Part shown: positions 44,814-54,676 of the stretch, piece by piece | How the letters are laid out: each line of letters starts with the position of its first letter | How positions within the stretch are numbered: position 1 is the stretch's first letter | Assembly (NCBI RefSeq): GCF_000331305.1 | Contig: NZ_KB217478.1 | Span: 6,846,317 to 6,910,316 of the forward strand | Reading direction: 5' to 3' | Origin: Calothrix sp. PCC 7103 | Lineage (GTDB): Bacteria; Cyanobacteriota; Cyanobacteriia; Cyanobacteriales; Nostocaceae | Length of the DNA stretch: 64,000 nucleotides | Notes under the pieces: generated by a model | Seen by the model: the letters and a program-made list of their open reading frames with translations, nothing else | What the model was told of the DNA's origin: nothing | Databases searched by the model: none | Program-made: the position numbers and the translations under genes

Positions 44814-46634
44814 TTATTCTTTAACTTTTAATTCATATTTATTCCATAATGTCGCACCTTGGGCGCCAAGCGCAGAAAATTTTACGTTTTGAATACGGTT
44901 ACTTATTGCTACTAAAGACAATGGAGTTACTAAGTAAATTTCCGGAAGATATTCCTGCGTTATTTGTTGAGTTTTGCCGTAAATTTCCTTACGTTTATTG
45001 TCGTCTAATTCTTGTGCTGCTTCGATATATAGGCGCCCAATTTCTTCTTCCCAATCATTAATTTTTCTATCGATTAATTGTTCTTGTCCTCGCTGTGGGT
45101 TTTGATTGAATGAATGCGAGTTGCCATCTGGTATCCATTTATTGGCGCCATCGTTAGGTTCAAGCGAACCAGTAAAGCCAAGAAGGTAACATTCCCAATC
45201 AAGACCATTATTTAGCTTATCAACAAGTGTATTAAAAGATATTGGATTTGCGTCTACCTGTATACCAATTTTAGCTAAATCACCCTTGATTTGTGCTGCC
45301 ATTGTCACGCGGGTTTTATTTTCCACGTTTGTATTCAACGTAAAACGCACACGATTTCCCTCTTCATCTACTAACTGCTTTTTACTATCATATTTAAATC
45401 CAGCATTTAAAAGTAATTTCTTCGCTTTTTCGAGATTATACTCGTAGATTTTCAAACCTTTTGCAGGTGATAAATAATACGGGCTTTGAATATCAAGAGG
45501 TGAGTTATGTAATTCCCCCAAACCCCGAAATACATTATTTAACATTGTCTCACGGTCAATAGCATGAGCAACTGCGCGTCTAAATGCCACATTATTAAAC
45601 CAACGTGATTTTATTGGGTTAACTAGAGGTTGCCCATTTTGGCGTTTGCCAGTGTTCAAGTTAAAAGAAATAAAGGTCTTACTAAAAGTCGGACCGCCAT
45701 TATATATAGTAAAATCACCACGTTTTTCTTCGTTCTTGAGTAAAGAAAAGTTTTCTGGGGAAACAGTCAACGTGTCCAAACCACCCGAACGGAATTGCAG
45801 TACTCCGGTATCAGTAGATTCAATAATTTCCCAAACAACTCGTTCAACGTAAGGCAACCTGTTACCTTGAGTATCTTGGCGCCAATAATAAGGATTACGT
45901 TTAAATATTACCCGTTGACTAGGAATATATCTATCAATCAAATATGGTCCATTTACAATAATATCCTTTGGGTTAGTACCAGTACCCCATGTCGATAGAA
46001 ATAATGAATTGCCATTTGTGTCTTTAGTTTTTGTAGTTTTTTCTAAAATATGTTTCGGTAAAATTCCCACACCGTCAGGGGAACCAGTAGTAGAAAATAA
46101 AAACGGAGCAAACGGTTCAGGAAAAATAAATTCTACAGTACGCTTATCAATTTGACGCACTTTGGGAAACGTGCGACTCTTACCAATTTTGAGAGTATCT
46201 TGCCAACTTGTAGGAATATCTTGATTAAAAACAATATCTTGATAAGTAAAAATAACATCTTCTGCCGTTAAAGGCTGACCATCTGACCACTTCAAATTAT
46301 CCCGCAAAGTAAAAGTAATACGTTTATTATCCTTAGATAGCTGCCAAGACTCAGCTAAGGCAGGCTCAATTTTCCTTGTTATCGCATTAATAGTAGTTAA
46401 CCCTTCAGCTGTGAACAAAAACACATTCGGAAATTCTTCATTGAGAGCAAAATTAAAAGTTTTAGGGTCACTCAGCAAAGTAGTAGTCCACTGCGACTCA
46501 TTGCTTTTAGTCCTTAAATTACTAGGGTTACAACTAGTGATAGCAACCTGAAAAAAAACAAACAGTCTGCAAATCAACACAACTGTAATAAAACGCCGAT
46601 AACCTTTTTGTAAGAACACTCGTGTGCATCCCAA
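44814..46634 (-). CDS. Family 5 (peptide/nickel-type) ABC substrate-binding lipoprotein
   Basis: SBP_bac_5 pattern: LAESWQLSKDNKRITFTLRD, LKWSDGQPLTAEDVIFTYQD, VNGPYLIDRYIPSQRVIFKR and RNPYYWR. The N-terminus is a signal sequence ending in a lipobox (AITSC). Start: TTG 46634 or GTG 46619; no ATG near the signal sequence, so the start is approximate. It is a clear paralogue of the gene at 46889 and lies 4 bp upstream of larB. No permease or ATPase genes follow. Ligand could be oligopeptides or nickel chelates. Confidence 0.88.
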   Translation of the reverse strand: MGCTRVFLQKGYRRFITVVLICRLFVFFQVAITSCNPSNLRTKSNESQWTTTLLSDPKTFNFALNEEFPNVFLFTAEGLTTINAITRKIEPALAESWQLSKDNKRITFTLRDNLKWSDGQPLTAEDVIFTYQDIVFNQDIPTSWQDTLKIGKSRTFPKVRQIDKRTVEFIFPEPFAPFLFSTTGSPDGVGILPKHILEKTTKTKDTNGNSLFLSTWGTGTNPKDIIVNGPYLIDRYIPSQRVIFKRNPYYWRQDTQGNRLPYVERVVWEIIESTDTGVLQFRSGGLDTLTVSPENFSLLKNEEKRGDFTIYNGGPTFSKTFISFNLNTGKRQNGQPLVNPIKSRWFNNVAFRRAVAHAIDRETMLNNVFRGLGELHNSPLDIQSPYYLSPAKGLKIYEYNLEKAKKLLLNAGFKYDSKKQLVDEEGNRVRFTLNTNVENKTRVTMAAQIKGDLAKIGIQVDANPISFNTLVDKLNNGLDWECYLLGFTGSLEPNDGANKWIPDGNSHSFNQNPQRGQEQLIDRKINDWEEEIGRLYIEAAQELDDNKRKEIYGKTQQITQEYLPEIYLVTPLSLVAISNRIQNVKFSALGAQGATLWNKYELKVKE

Positions 46635-46888
46635 ATCCTAAAGAGTTATCTATTATACACACAAAACACCTTACCATTATGAAATTATATTCAATTAAAG
46701 GCGCGGATTAATTTTATTTCCCTTTATCGATAGTGATAATCAAGGTAACTCGACTGACGGTTTATAAGTGCAGGTAAATTTTAAATTAGCATAAAATTTC
46801 AATTATCAATTTATCTATAAATAACTAAATAAATAACTAATTTTTTGTAGGGCGAGCAGGGATGCCTGCTCCACCAGAGAAGAGATGT

Positions 46889-48694
46889 TTATTGAGTTTG
46901 TTTGACTTTAATGTCTTGGATATTCCAGAAGGAACCACCTGTTGCAGAGTGTTTAATTCCTACAAACTTATCGCGTACAGCAGATAGTGAGTAGGGGTTA
47001 ACTAAGTGAATTAAAGGTAGATATTCCTGTGCAAGTTGCTGTGACTCAGCGTAAATTGCTTTACGTTTTGCTTCGTCAAATTCTTGTGCAGCTTTTACAT
47101 ACAGTTCACCAATTTTTGCTTCCCAAGGATAAACTACTCGTCCTTCAATTGGTTTTGCTCCCGCACGTGGTTTTAAGTTAAACATATGTGAACCACCATC
47201 TGGAGTCCACAAGTTAGCGCTGGAGTTTGGCTCGAAACCGGCGCCGAAACCAATCATTCCTGCATCCCAATTAAGACTATTATCAAGTTTATCTAAGAAG
47301 GCACTCCAAGCTACAGGGGTAAAGTCAACCGTAATGCCGACTTTTTCTAAGTCTTGTTTAATTTGCGCTCCCATTGCTTCGCGGATTTTGTTTCCAGCGT
47401 TTGTAAGCAGTGTAAACCGAACGCGGTTGCCTTCATCATCAAGTAACAGTCCGCGACTATCATATTTAAACCCAGCTTTGGTAAGTAGCTGTCGCGCACG
47501 TTCAGGACTGTAGTTATATACTTTTAGTCCTTCTTGGGGAGATAAGTAGAAAGGACTTTTTGCATAAAGCGGAGAATCTTGTGGTTCTCCCAAACCTCGA
47601 TAGATATTATTTATCATTGTTTGTCTATCGATGGCGTAAGCAACAGCTTGACGAAATTCAACTGTATTAAACCAGCGTGACTTTATTGGGTCAACAAGCG
47701 GTACACCGTTACGTTTAGCTTTGTTAAGGTTAAACATCATAAACGTTGTGCTTGCTGCAGGTCCACCATTGTAAATTTTAAAATTACCTTGGTCTTCTTG
47801 AGCTTTCAGCAGCGAGAAATAATCAGGTGTTACAGCGACATTATCAAGTCCACCCGAACGAAACTGAATTAACCCAGTATCGGTTGATTCGACAATTTGC
47901 CAAATTACTCTTTCTATATATGGTTGTTGTTGACCTTTGGCATCTTTACGCCAGTAGTAAGGATTGCGGGTAAATATAATACGTTCACCCGTATTATATC
48001 TGGCAACCTTGTAAGGACCGTTAACGATAATTTGGTCTGGGGGAGTATCGACACCCCACTTCGAGAGGAATACTGGTTTTCCTTCAGAGTCTTTAGTTTG
48101 AATAAATGGACGAAGCGCATGTGCTGGTAAAAGCGGTAAACCTGTTACACCTAGAAACGGACTAAATGGTTCAGGTATACTAAATTCTACACGTCGTTCG
48201 TCTAATTTACGCACAGTAGGTAATAAACCTTTGGCGCCGACTCTGAGAATATCACGCGCGTCAGTAGGGATTGCTTCGTTGAGATAAATATCATTAAAGG
48301 TAAAAACAACATCATCAACTGTTAGGGGTTTCCCATCCGACCACTTCAACCCCTCACGCATCGTAAAAGTAATTTTGAGTTTATCAGATGAAATTTGCCA
48401 AGATTCAGCTAAACTAGGTTGTATTTCCCCTGTAAATGGGTCTTCAGTTATCAATCCTTCAAAAGTCAACCCAAATATATTAGGAGACTCGTTACTTAGT
48501 GCGTAGTTAAAAGTCTTTGGGTCACTAAGAATGCTTATAACAAGCTGATTCGTTTCAGTTGCACTGGTTTTTAGTCCTGCTGGGTTACAAGCATTCAAGG
48601 TCAGGGTAACGAACAACCCAACTAACCCAATAATCCAAATCCGCTTTAATTTTAATATTTTGGTCAATATTCGGGTCAAAATAGCCATATTCAT
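46889..48694 (-). CDS. Family 5 (peptide/nickel-type) ABC substrate-binding lipoprotein, paralogue
   Basis: Same domain and spacing as the 44814 gene: LAESWQISSDKLKITFTMRE, LKWSDGKPLTVDDVVFTFND, VNGPYKVARYNTGERIIFTR, RNPYYWRKD. Lipobox TLNAC at about residue 36. Long blocks (ESTDTG.. QFRSGGLD, FR.AVAYAIDR) are shared between the two, so they arose by tandem duplication. Separated by 254 bp, which includes a dispersed GCAGGGATGCCTGC hairpin. Confidence 0.9.
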   Translation of the reverse strand: MNMAILTRILTKILKLKRIWIIGLVGLFVTLTLNACNPAGLKTSATETNQLVISILSDPKTFNYALSNESPNIFGLTFEGLITEDPFTGEIQPSLAESWQISSDKLKITFTMREGLKWSDGKPLTVDDVVFTFNDIYLNEAIPTDARDILRVGAKGLLPTVRKLDERRVEFSIPEPFSPFLGVTGLPLLPAHALRPFIQTKDSEGKPVFLSKWGVDTPPDQIIVNGPYKVARYNTGERIIFTRNPYYWRKDAKGQQQPYIERVIWQIVESTDTGLIQFRSGGLDNVAVTPDYFSLLKAQEDQGNFKIYNGGPAASTTFMMFNLNKAKRNGVPLVDPIKSRWFNTVEFRQAVAYAIDRQTMINNIYRGLGEPQDSPLYAKSPFYLSPQEGLKVYNYSPERARQLLTKAGFKYDSRGLLLDDEGNRVRFTLLTNAGNKIREAMGAQIKQDLEKVGITVDFTPVAWSAFLDKLDNSLNWDAGMIGFGAGFEPNSSANLWTPDGGSHMFNLKPRAGAKPIEGRVVYPWEAKIGELYVKAAQEFDEAKRKAIYAESQQLAQEYLPLIHLVNPYSLSAVRDKFVGIKHSATGGSFWNIQDIKVKQTQ

Positions 48695-49079
48695 ATATAT
48701 AGGATTCCTATGCTTAAATCATATGAGTATATCTACTTAGTTAGTAAATTAATTCCGTAAATACACTGTTTGTGGCAATTATCATAGCAAATTTTTTGAT
48801 TTCAACATGGAGATGGAGGCGCCTTATTTGCACTTTAGGGGTTTTGCGCTTGTAACCAATGTAGGAAATTTGTAGTTTTGCTGAAATATCTAATACCATT
48901 ATTTTGTAATAAAAAATTATTACTAATATGCGTGAGTAGTGCCACCTTTTATTAATTGCAAAAAACCTATCTCTTGCAATTATTTTACATAGGCTGTTCT
49001 ATATTAAGGGTATCTAGTTTTATATTGGGGGTGGGCAAGGATGCCCGCTCCACAAGATAGCTCCACAAGATAAGAGCAT
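48695..49079. other. Intergenic region
   Basis: AT-rich upstream region of the 48694 gene and 3' region of ispF. A GGGTGGGCAAGGATGCCCGCTCCACAAGATA element with a short second copy of its end (CTCCACAAGATA) lies at about 49028-49072. No coding sequence seen. Confidence 0.5.
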
Positions 49080-49562
49080 TTATTCATTTGCTTGTAATAG
49101 AACTACTGCGTAAGCGCAAATTCCTTCTTCGCGTCCAACTGGACCTAGTTTTTCATTTGTAGTAGCTTTAATGCCTATTTGTGTTGGTTCTAATTGCAAG
49201 ACTCCTGCTATTTTGTCGCGCATTTTTTCGATGTGAGGTTTTAGTTTTGGACGTTCTGCTACTACTACTGAGTCGATGTTGCCAATTTTCCAACCTTTAC
49301 TTAGTATTAATTGATTTACTTGGCTTAACAAAACTAAACTATCGGCACCTGCCCATTTTTGATCTGTTGGTGGAAAATAGTGTCCGATGTCACCTAAAGA
49401 TAAGGCGCCTAACATCGCGTCCATTATTGCATGAGTTAGTACATCAGCATCACTATGTCCAAGTAAACCGAGTTCGTGGTCTATTTCAACGCCACCGAGT
49501 ATAAGACGGCGCCCAGTAGTTAAGCGATGGATATCGTAGCCGTTACCAATACGAATTGACAT
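49080..49562 (-). CDS. ispF: 2-C-methyl-D-erythritol 2,4-cyclodiphosphate synthase
   Basis: 160-residue Isp[12 protein letters not shown] with metal ligands Asp and His, [19 protein letters not shown] with the SDADV signature, and [20 protein letters not shown] at the end. It makes MEcPP in the non-mevalonate isoprenoid pathway. Next gene upstream on the same strand is trmD, 107 bp away, across a heptamer tandem repeat. Confidence 0.97.
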   Translation of the reverse strand: MSIRIGNGYDIHRLTTGRRLILGGVEIDHELGLLGHSDADVLTHAIMDAMLGALSLGDIGHYFPPTDQKWAGADSLVLLSQVNQLILSKGWKIGNIDSVVVAERPKLKPHIEKMRDKIAGVLQLEPTQIGIKATTNEKLGPVGREEGICAYAVVLLQANE

Positions 49563-49568
49563 AAAAAA

Positions 49569-49610
49569 GTTAGGAGTTAGAAGTTAGAAGTTAGGAGTTA
49601 GGAGTTAGGA
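49569..49610. repeat. Six tandem GTTAGGA/GTTAGAA heptamers
   Basis: GTTAGGA, GTTAGAA, GTTAGAA, GTTAGGA, GTTAGGA, GTTAGGA without spacers between ispF and trmD, a short tandemly repeated repetitive (STRR) element as known in heterocystous cyanobacteria. Further copies at 43543-43556 and near 37009. A second motif, AACTCATAAACT, is repeated at about 49630-49668. Confidence 0.85.
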
Positions 49611-49669
49611 ATTAATTTTTATCGGTAACTCATTAACTCATAAACTAATTAACTCATAAACTCAGAACT

Positions 49670-50371
49670 CTAATTTTCTTCTTTTTGTTGTTCTTCCCAA
49701 GCCTTGAGCAAGTCGGGACGCCTAGCCCGTGTGCGTTCGATTTGTTGAGATAGGCGCCATTTGGCAATTTCTTTATGATTACCACTTAAGAGGACGCTAG
49801 GGACTTTCCAGCCACGAAAGTTGGCGGGGCGAGTATATTGGGGGTAGTCGAGGAGATTTTCTTCAAAACTTTCGTATTTGATAGACTCGACTTTGGCAAC
49901 GGTGCCAGGAAGCAAGCGGGTGACGCCGTTGATTAATGCCATTGCAGGAATTTCACCACCGGTTAAAATAAAATCTCCAAGGGAGACCTCACGGGTAACA
50001 ATTTGTTGTACTCGCTCATCAATACCCTCGTAATGTCCGCATATGACAATTAGCTGGTCATAGTTAATTGCTAGCTCTCGTAACAAAGGTTGATTGATGG
50101 TTTGTCCTTGAGGACTCATCAATATCACCTCTCTTCGCGGTAGAATTGGCAGCGACTCAACGGCGGCAAAAATGGGTTCGGGCTTCATCAGCATCCCGAC
50201 ACCACCACCGTAAGGTTCGTCATCGACTTTACGATGCTTGTCGTTAGTAAAGTCGCGTGGGTTAACCAGATTGACTTGGGCAATCTGTTTGGCTAATGCT
50301 TTACCCAACAGTCCTGAGTTGAGAACTGAGGTAAAACAGTCTGGAAACAGCGTAACTATATCAAAGCGCAC
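49670..50371 (-). CDS. trmD: tRNA (guanine-N1)-methyltransferase TrmD
   Basis: SPOUT methyltransferase with RFDIVTLFPDCFTSVLNSGL, DDEPYGGGVGMLMKPEPIFA, VICGHYEGIDERV, EVSLGDFILTGGEIPAM and LLDYPQYTRPANFRG. It methylates G37 of tRNAs reading CNN and related codons. The start codon is GTG at 50371. 233 residues, usual size. The next gene on its left is ispF, a common cyanobacterial neighbour. Confidence 0.97.
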   Translation of the reverse strand: MRFDIVTLFPDCFTSVLNSGLLGKALAKQIAQVNLVNPRDFTNDKHRKVDDEPYGGGVGMLMKPEPIFAAVESLPILPRREVILMSPQGQTINQPLLRELAINYDQLIVICGHYEGIDERVQQIVTREVSLGDFILTGGEIPAMALINGVTRLLPGTVAKVESIKYESFEENLLDYPQYTRPANFRGWKVPSVLLSGNHKEIAKWRLSQQIERTRARRPDLLKAWEEQQKEEN

Positions 50372-50871
50372 AGTAATTCGTATTCGAGGACACTATCGTT
50401 AAGTTTGAATGTCGATTGTAGGGCGAGCTTTCTATGTTGTGTAGAACACATCAATTTGTATGTCGCGTGTTTGAAAGTACTGTAAATAGTACGTCAGATA
50501 GCACAAAAATTTTTCTAATTACTTAATTTATGTTTAAATATTGTCACATCTAGATTTAAATTAATAGATTAACTGGTTTAACAACTTCTAGAATGCCTTC
50601 TGCTACTTAAAGAACGCTCCGTGTGTCAAGACCTGCTTTTATAGAGCAGTTTTCCGCGATTGGCTGTTCGACTGGTGAATCAACACCCAAATAGATAGCA
50701 ATACGGGACATGTAGGGGACATGCTGCTTTTATATCGCAGAGGGTATCGAATGGTAATTGCCTCAATTCGATAAGAGCCAGTAATGTCCTTTAAGGAAAC
50801 GGGAGCAAAATCATTAGATAAAGCTTGCGTACTTGTTTTATTCACCTGAAGTTGTTAACAGGAGATACACA
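50372..50871. promoter_or_regulatory. 500-bp upstream region of cphB with paired 17-mer hairpins
   Basis: CTGCTTTTATAGAGCAG (50633-50649) and CTGCTTTTATATCGCAG (50724-50740) are 15/17 identical, each with CTGC/GCAG ends, 91 bp apart. GGGACATGTAGGGGACATG (about 50705-50723) is a direct repeat just before the second. These may be regulator sites for the cyanophycin genes. No NtcA-type GTA-N8-TAC site was found by eye. Confidence 0.4.
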
Positions 50872-51735
50872 ATGCGGCAATTAAAAGCTAAATGGCTGGA
50901 AATGACGACACCCCAAGCAACTAAAACCGCCGTTCTCGTAATTGGAGGCGCCGAAGATAAGGTTCATGGACGCGAAATACTGCGAACTTTCGTAGCCCGT
51001 TCTGGTGAATCCGATGGTTATATTACTATTATTCCATCAGCATCGCGAGAACCCGGTATTATCAGTGGACGCTATGTCCGTATTTTTGAAGAAATGGGTG
51101 CCTCGAAAATTGAGGTTTTGGACATTCGCGAACGCGAGCAGTGTGAAGACCGTAATTTTAAAGAGTCCCTAGAAAACTGTACAGGGGTTTTTTTGACTGG
51201 AGGCGACCAGTTACGGCTATGCGGCGTTCTCTCAGATACTTCAGCGATGGATATTATTCGGCGCCGGGTACGTTCTGGGGAATTAACGCTAGCGGGCACG
51301 AGCGCTGGCGCAGCAGTGATGGGTCATCACATGATTGCCGGCGGGGGTAGCGGCGAGTCCCCTAACCGTTCGTTAGTTGATATGGCCACTGGCTTGGGCT
51401 TAATTCCCGAAGTGATAGTTGACCAACATTTCCACAATCGTAATAGAATGGTACGTTTGGTAAGTGCCATTGCGTCGCACCCTGACCGTATTGGCATTGG
51501 TATTGATGAAGACACATGCGCGATGTTTGAGCGCGACGGTTGGCTACAAGTCTTGGGTAAAGGCAGCGTTACCATCGTTGACCCTACCGAAGTCACCCAC
51601 ACTAACGAACCTTACGTTGGCGCCACCGAACCGTTAACGATTCATAACATGCGGATGCATATTCTCAGCCACGGTGATAAATATCACCTTTATCAACGCA
51701 CTGCCCTACCCGCCAACTACCGAATTTCCAGCTGA
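50872..51735 (+). CDS. cphB: Cyanophycinase
   Basis: Peptidase S51-type cyanophycinase, 287 residues: VLVIGGAEDKVHGREILRTF, TIIPSASREPGII, nucleophile Ser144 in LAGTSAGAAVMG, and DQHFHNRNRMVRLVSA. It releases beta-Asp-Arg dipeptides from the inside of cyanophycin. The open frame starts at 50833, but ATG 50872 with AGGAG at good spacing (MRQLKAKWLEM) is the true start. It is directly upstream of cphA, the usual order. Confidence 0.96.
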   Translation: MRQLKAKWLEMTTPQATKTAVLVIGGAEDKVHGREILRTFVARSGESDGYITIIPSASREPGIISGRYVRIFEEMGASKIEVLDIREREQCEDRNFKESLENCTGVFLTGGDQLRLCGVLSDTSAMDIIRRRVRSGELTLAGTSAGAAVMGHHMIAGGGSGESPNRSLVDMATGLGLIPEVIVDQHFHNRNRMVRLVSAIASHPDRIGIGIDEDTCAMFERDGWLQVLGKGSVTIVDPTEVTHTNEPYVGATEPLTIHNMRMHILSHGDKYHLYQRTALPANYRISS

Positions 51736-51905
51736 CGGAATAGTGTGTCAGGGGTTACACTGAGTTGACCGCTCATTACGACGTTGCACGAGAAAAAGTG
51801 AGAATAATACGATGTAAGAAGAAAAAACTGTTTTATAAGAACAGTGAAGCGGTCATTCGAGTAAGAAACTAGAAATTGACTCCGAATCTCCATCTACCTA
51901 TTCCC

Positions 51906-54608
51906 ATGAGAATCCTCAAAATCCAGACCTTACGCGGTCCCAACTATTGGAGCATTCGACGCCACAAGTTGATTGTCATGCGCCTCGATTTAGAGAACCT
52001 CGCCGAGACGCCCTCGAATGAAATCCCCGGTTTTTACGAAGGATTAGTTGAGGCGCTGCCAAGTCTGGAGGGTCACTATTGTTCGCCTGGCTGTCGTGGT
52101 GGCTTCTTAATGCGAGTCAAAGAAGGTACGATGATGGGTCACATCATCGAACATGTTGCCTTAGAACTGCAAGAACTAGCCTCGATGCCTGCTGCCTTTG
52201 GACGTACACGTGAAACTGCCACACCAGGAGTCTACCAGGTTGTTTTTGAGTATGAAAACGAGGAAGCAGGACGCTACGCTGGCAGAGCAGCAGTAAGACT
52301 GTGCCAAAGCATCGCTGACCGAGGACGGTATCCAAAAGCCGAACTTGAGCAAGATTTGCAAGATTTGCGTGACTTCGCCCGCGAAGGAGCGCTTGGACCT
52401 TCGACCGAAGCCATTGTTAAGGAAGCTGAGAAAAAAGGTATCCCCTGGATGACTCTTGGCGCCCGTTTCTTAATTCAATTGGGCTATGGCGCTGCTTCTA
52501 AGCGCATTCAAGCGACCATGACCAACAATACTGGTATTTTGGGAGTGGAACTAGCGTGCGACAAAGAAGCAACTAAACGCATTTTGGCATCATCAGGAAT
52601 TCCTGTTCCCAGAGGTACAGTCATCAATTTCCTTGATGATTTACAAGAAGCTATTGAGTTTGTTGGTGGCTATCCAATTGTGATTAAACCATTAGATGGC
52701 AACCACGGACGCGGTATTACAATTGATATTCGTAGTTGGGACGAAGCCGAAGCTGCATACGATGCCGCGCGTCAAGTCTCTCGTGCGGTAATTGTGGAGA
52801 GATATTACGTTGGACGTGACCACCGCGTATTAGTAGTGGACGGCAAAGTTGTAGCGGTGGCAGAACGTGTACCCGCACACGTTGTAGGTGATGGCAAATC
52901 TACAATTTCCGAACTAATTGAAGAAACCAACAATGATCCAAATCGTGGTGAGGGACACGACAAAGTACTTACAAAAATAGAATTAGACCGCACTAGCTAT
53001 CAATTGCTAGAACGCCAAGGTCTTACTTTAAATAGTGTTCTACCTAAAGATAGAATTTGTTATTTACGTGCAACTGCCAATTTAAGCACTGGTGGTATAG
53101 CAGTTGACCGAACCGACGAAATTCACCCTGAGAATATTTGGCTAGCGCAGCGCGTTGTTAAAGTCATAGGCTTGGACATCGCCGGTATGGATGTTGTTAC
53201 TTCCGATATCAGCCGTCCTTTGCGCGAAACCGATGGTGTAATTGTCGAGGTTAACGCTGCTCCTGGTTTTCGGATGCACATAGCTCCTTCACACGGTACA
53301 CCCCGTAACGTCGCAGGCGCCGTGGTTGATATGCTGTTCAAAAATGAACAAGCAAGTCGCGTCCCTATTCTCAGCGTAACTGGTACCAATGGCAAAACTA
53401 CTACCACCCGCTTGTTAGCGCACATCTTCCGTCAAACAAGCAAAGTAGTAGGATATACTACTACAGACGGAACTTATATCGGAGATTACTTAGTAGAAGC
53501 AGGCGATAATACCGGACCCCAAAGCGCCCAACTAATTCTACAAGACCCAACAGTAGAGGTTGCAGTCTTAGAAACAGCGCGCGGAGGAATCCTTCGTTCT
53601 GGTTTAGCATTTGAAGCTTCTAACGTAGGAGTGGTGTTAAATGTTGCAGCCGACCACTTAGGATTAGGCGATATTGATACTATCGACCAGCTTGGGCATC
53701 TTAAAAGCGTAGTCGCTGAAGCTGTATATCCAGATGGTTATGCAGTACTTAATGCCGATGACCCACGAGTAGCGGCAATGGCAGAAAAAACCAAAGCGAA
53801 CATTGCTTACTTCACAATGAAGTCGGACTCACAGCTAGTGCGCGACCACATTCAAAAAGGTGGAGTTGCAGCACTGTATGAGAACGGTTACATATCGATA
53901 TTAAAAGGTGACTGGACACACCGAATTGAGAAAGTAGAAAATATTCCTCTCACAATGGGTGGACGGGCGCCGTTTATGATAGCGAATGCGTTAGCAGCAT
54001 CGTTAGCGGCATTTGTACAAAACGTTAATATCGAGCAAATTCGAGCCGGGTTAACAACATTCCGTGCATCGGTGAGTCAAACACCAGGACGGATGAACTT
54101 GTTTAACTTAGGTAACTACCACGCACTAGTAGACTACGCTCACAACCCCCACAGCTACGAAGCACTAGGGTCATTCGTCCGTAACTGGACAACTGGACAG
54201 CGAATAGGTGTAGTTGGAGGACCTGGAGATAGACGCGACGAAGATTTTGTCATGCTCGGTAAACTTGCCGCTGACATTTTCGACCGAGTAATTATCAAAG
54301 AAGACGACGACACACGTGGGCGCCAACGCGGTTCAGGTGCTGAGTTAATCTTGAAAGGGATCAAGCAAGTTAAACCAAACTTTACTTACGAAACCGTACT
54401 TGACGAAACTCAAGCAATTAACAAAGCACTCGACGCGGCACCAGACAACAGCTTAGTCGTAATATTACCCGAAAGCGTCAGTCGCGCCATTGAATTAATT
54501 AGAGCGCGCGGAGTTGTTAAAGAGGAAACACAACAAACTCAACCTACAACCGTTAGTGACTCCTCACAAGTAGGCGCCTCATCTACCACAGTAGTAAATC
54601 GATTGTAG
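51906..54608 (+). CDS. cphA: Cyanophycin synthetase
   Basis: 900-residue CphA1-type enzyme: N-terminal domain (MRILKIQTLRGPNYWSIRR), ATP-grasp region (PIVIKPLDGNHGRGITIDI, GVIVEVNAAPGFRMH) and a Mur-ligase-like domain with P-loop SVTGTNGKTTTTRLL and GVVLNVAADHLGLGDIDTID. It polymerises aspartate and arginine into the nitrogen store multi-L-arginyl-poly-L-aspartate. ATG 51906 fits the family start; the open frame continues to 51876 without similarity. No clear ribosome-binding site precedes it; the 170-bp leader contains GACCGCT/AGCGGTC (51767-51773, 51848-51854) and CTGTT...AACAG hairpins. Confidence 0.97.
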   Translation: MRILKIQTLRGPNYWSIRRHKLIVMRLDLENLAETPSNEIPGFYEGLVEALPSLEGHYCSPGCRGGFLMRVKEGTMMGHIIEHVALELQELASMPAAFGRTRETATPGVYQVVFEYENEEAGRYAGRAAVRLCQSIADRGRYPKAELEQDLQDLRDFAREGALGPSTEAIVKEAEKKGIPWMTLGARFLIQLGYGAASKRIQATMTNNTGILGVELACDKEATKRILASSGIPVPRGTVINFLDDLQEAIEFVGGYPIVIKPLDGNHGRGITIDIRSWDEAEAAYDAARQVSRAVIVERYYVGRDHRVLVVDGKVVAVAERVPAHVVGDGKSTISELIEETNNDPNRGEGHDKVLTKIELDRTSYQLLERQGLTLNSVLPKDRICYLRATANLSTGGIAVDRTDEIHPENIWLAQRVVKVIGLDIAGMDVVTSDISRPLRETDGVIVEVNAAPGFRMHIAPSHGTPRNVAGAVVDMLFKNEQASRVPILSVTGTNGKTTTTRLLAHIFRQTSKVVGYTTTDGTYIGDYLVEAGDNTGPQSAQLILQDPTVEVAVLETARGGILRSGLAFEASNVGVVLNVAADHLGLGDIDTIDQLGHLKSVVAEAVYPDGYAVLNADDPRVAAMAEKTKANIAYFTMKSDSQLVRDHIQKGGVAALYENGYISILKGDWTHRIEKVENIPLTMGGRAPFMIANALAASLAAFVQNVNIEQIRAGLTTFRASVSQTPGRMNLFNLGNYHALVDYAHNPHSYEALGSFVRNWTTGQRIGVVGGPGDRRDEDFVMLGKLAADIFDRVIIKEDDDTRGRQRGSGAELILKGIKQVKPNFTYETVLDETQAINKALDAAPDNSLVVILPESVSRAIELIRARGVVKEETQQTQPTTVSDSSQVGASSTTVVNRL

Positions 54609-54614
54609 GGGAAT

Positions 54615-54670
54615 CTCGTTGTAAGCGCTTCAGCGCTTTCAATTTCAAGTACTTAAGTACTTACAACGAG
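54615..54670. terminator. Branched bidirectional terminator between cphA and tatA
   Basis: Outer stem CTCGTTGTAAG (54615-54625) with CTTACAACGAG (54660-54670) is perfect over 11 bp. Inside are two further hairpins: AGCGCT-TC-AGCGCT (54624-54637) and AAGTACTTAAGTACTT (about 54646-54661), so a three-way junction can form. It separates convergent cphA and tatA. Confidence 0.65.
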
Positions 54671-54676
54671 CATTTT

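Noticed and set aside
50479-50494. NtcA site upstream of cphB (GTACTGTAAATAGTAC)
   Set aside because: The spacing between GTA and TAC is 10, not 8, and the arms are only 5 bp.
50639-50845. Minus-strand 68-codon frame upstream of cphB
   Set aside because: It covers the promoter and leader of cphB, with no ribosome-binding site and no protein-like pattern.
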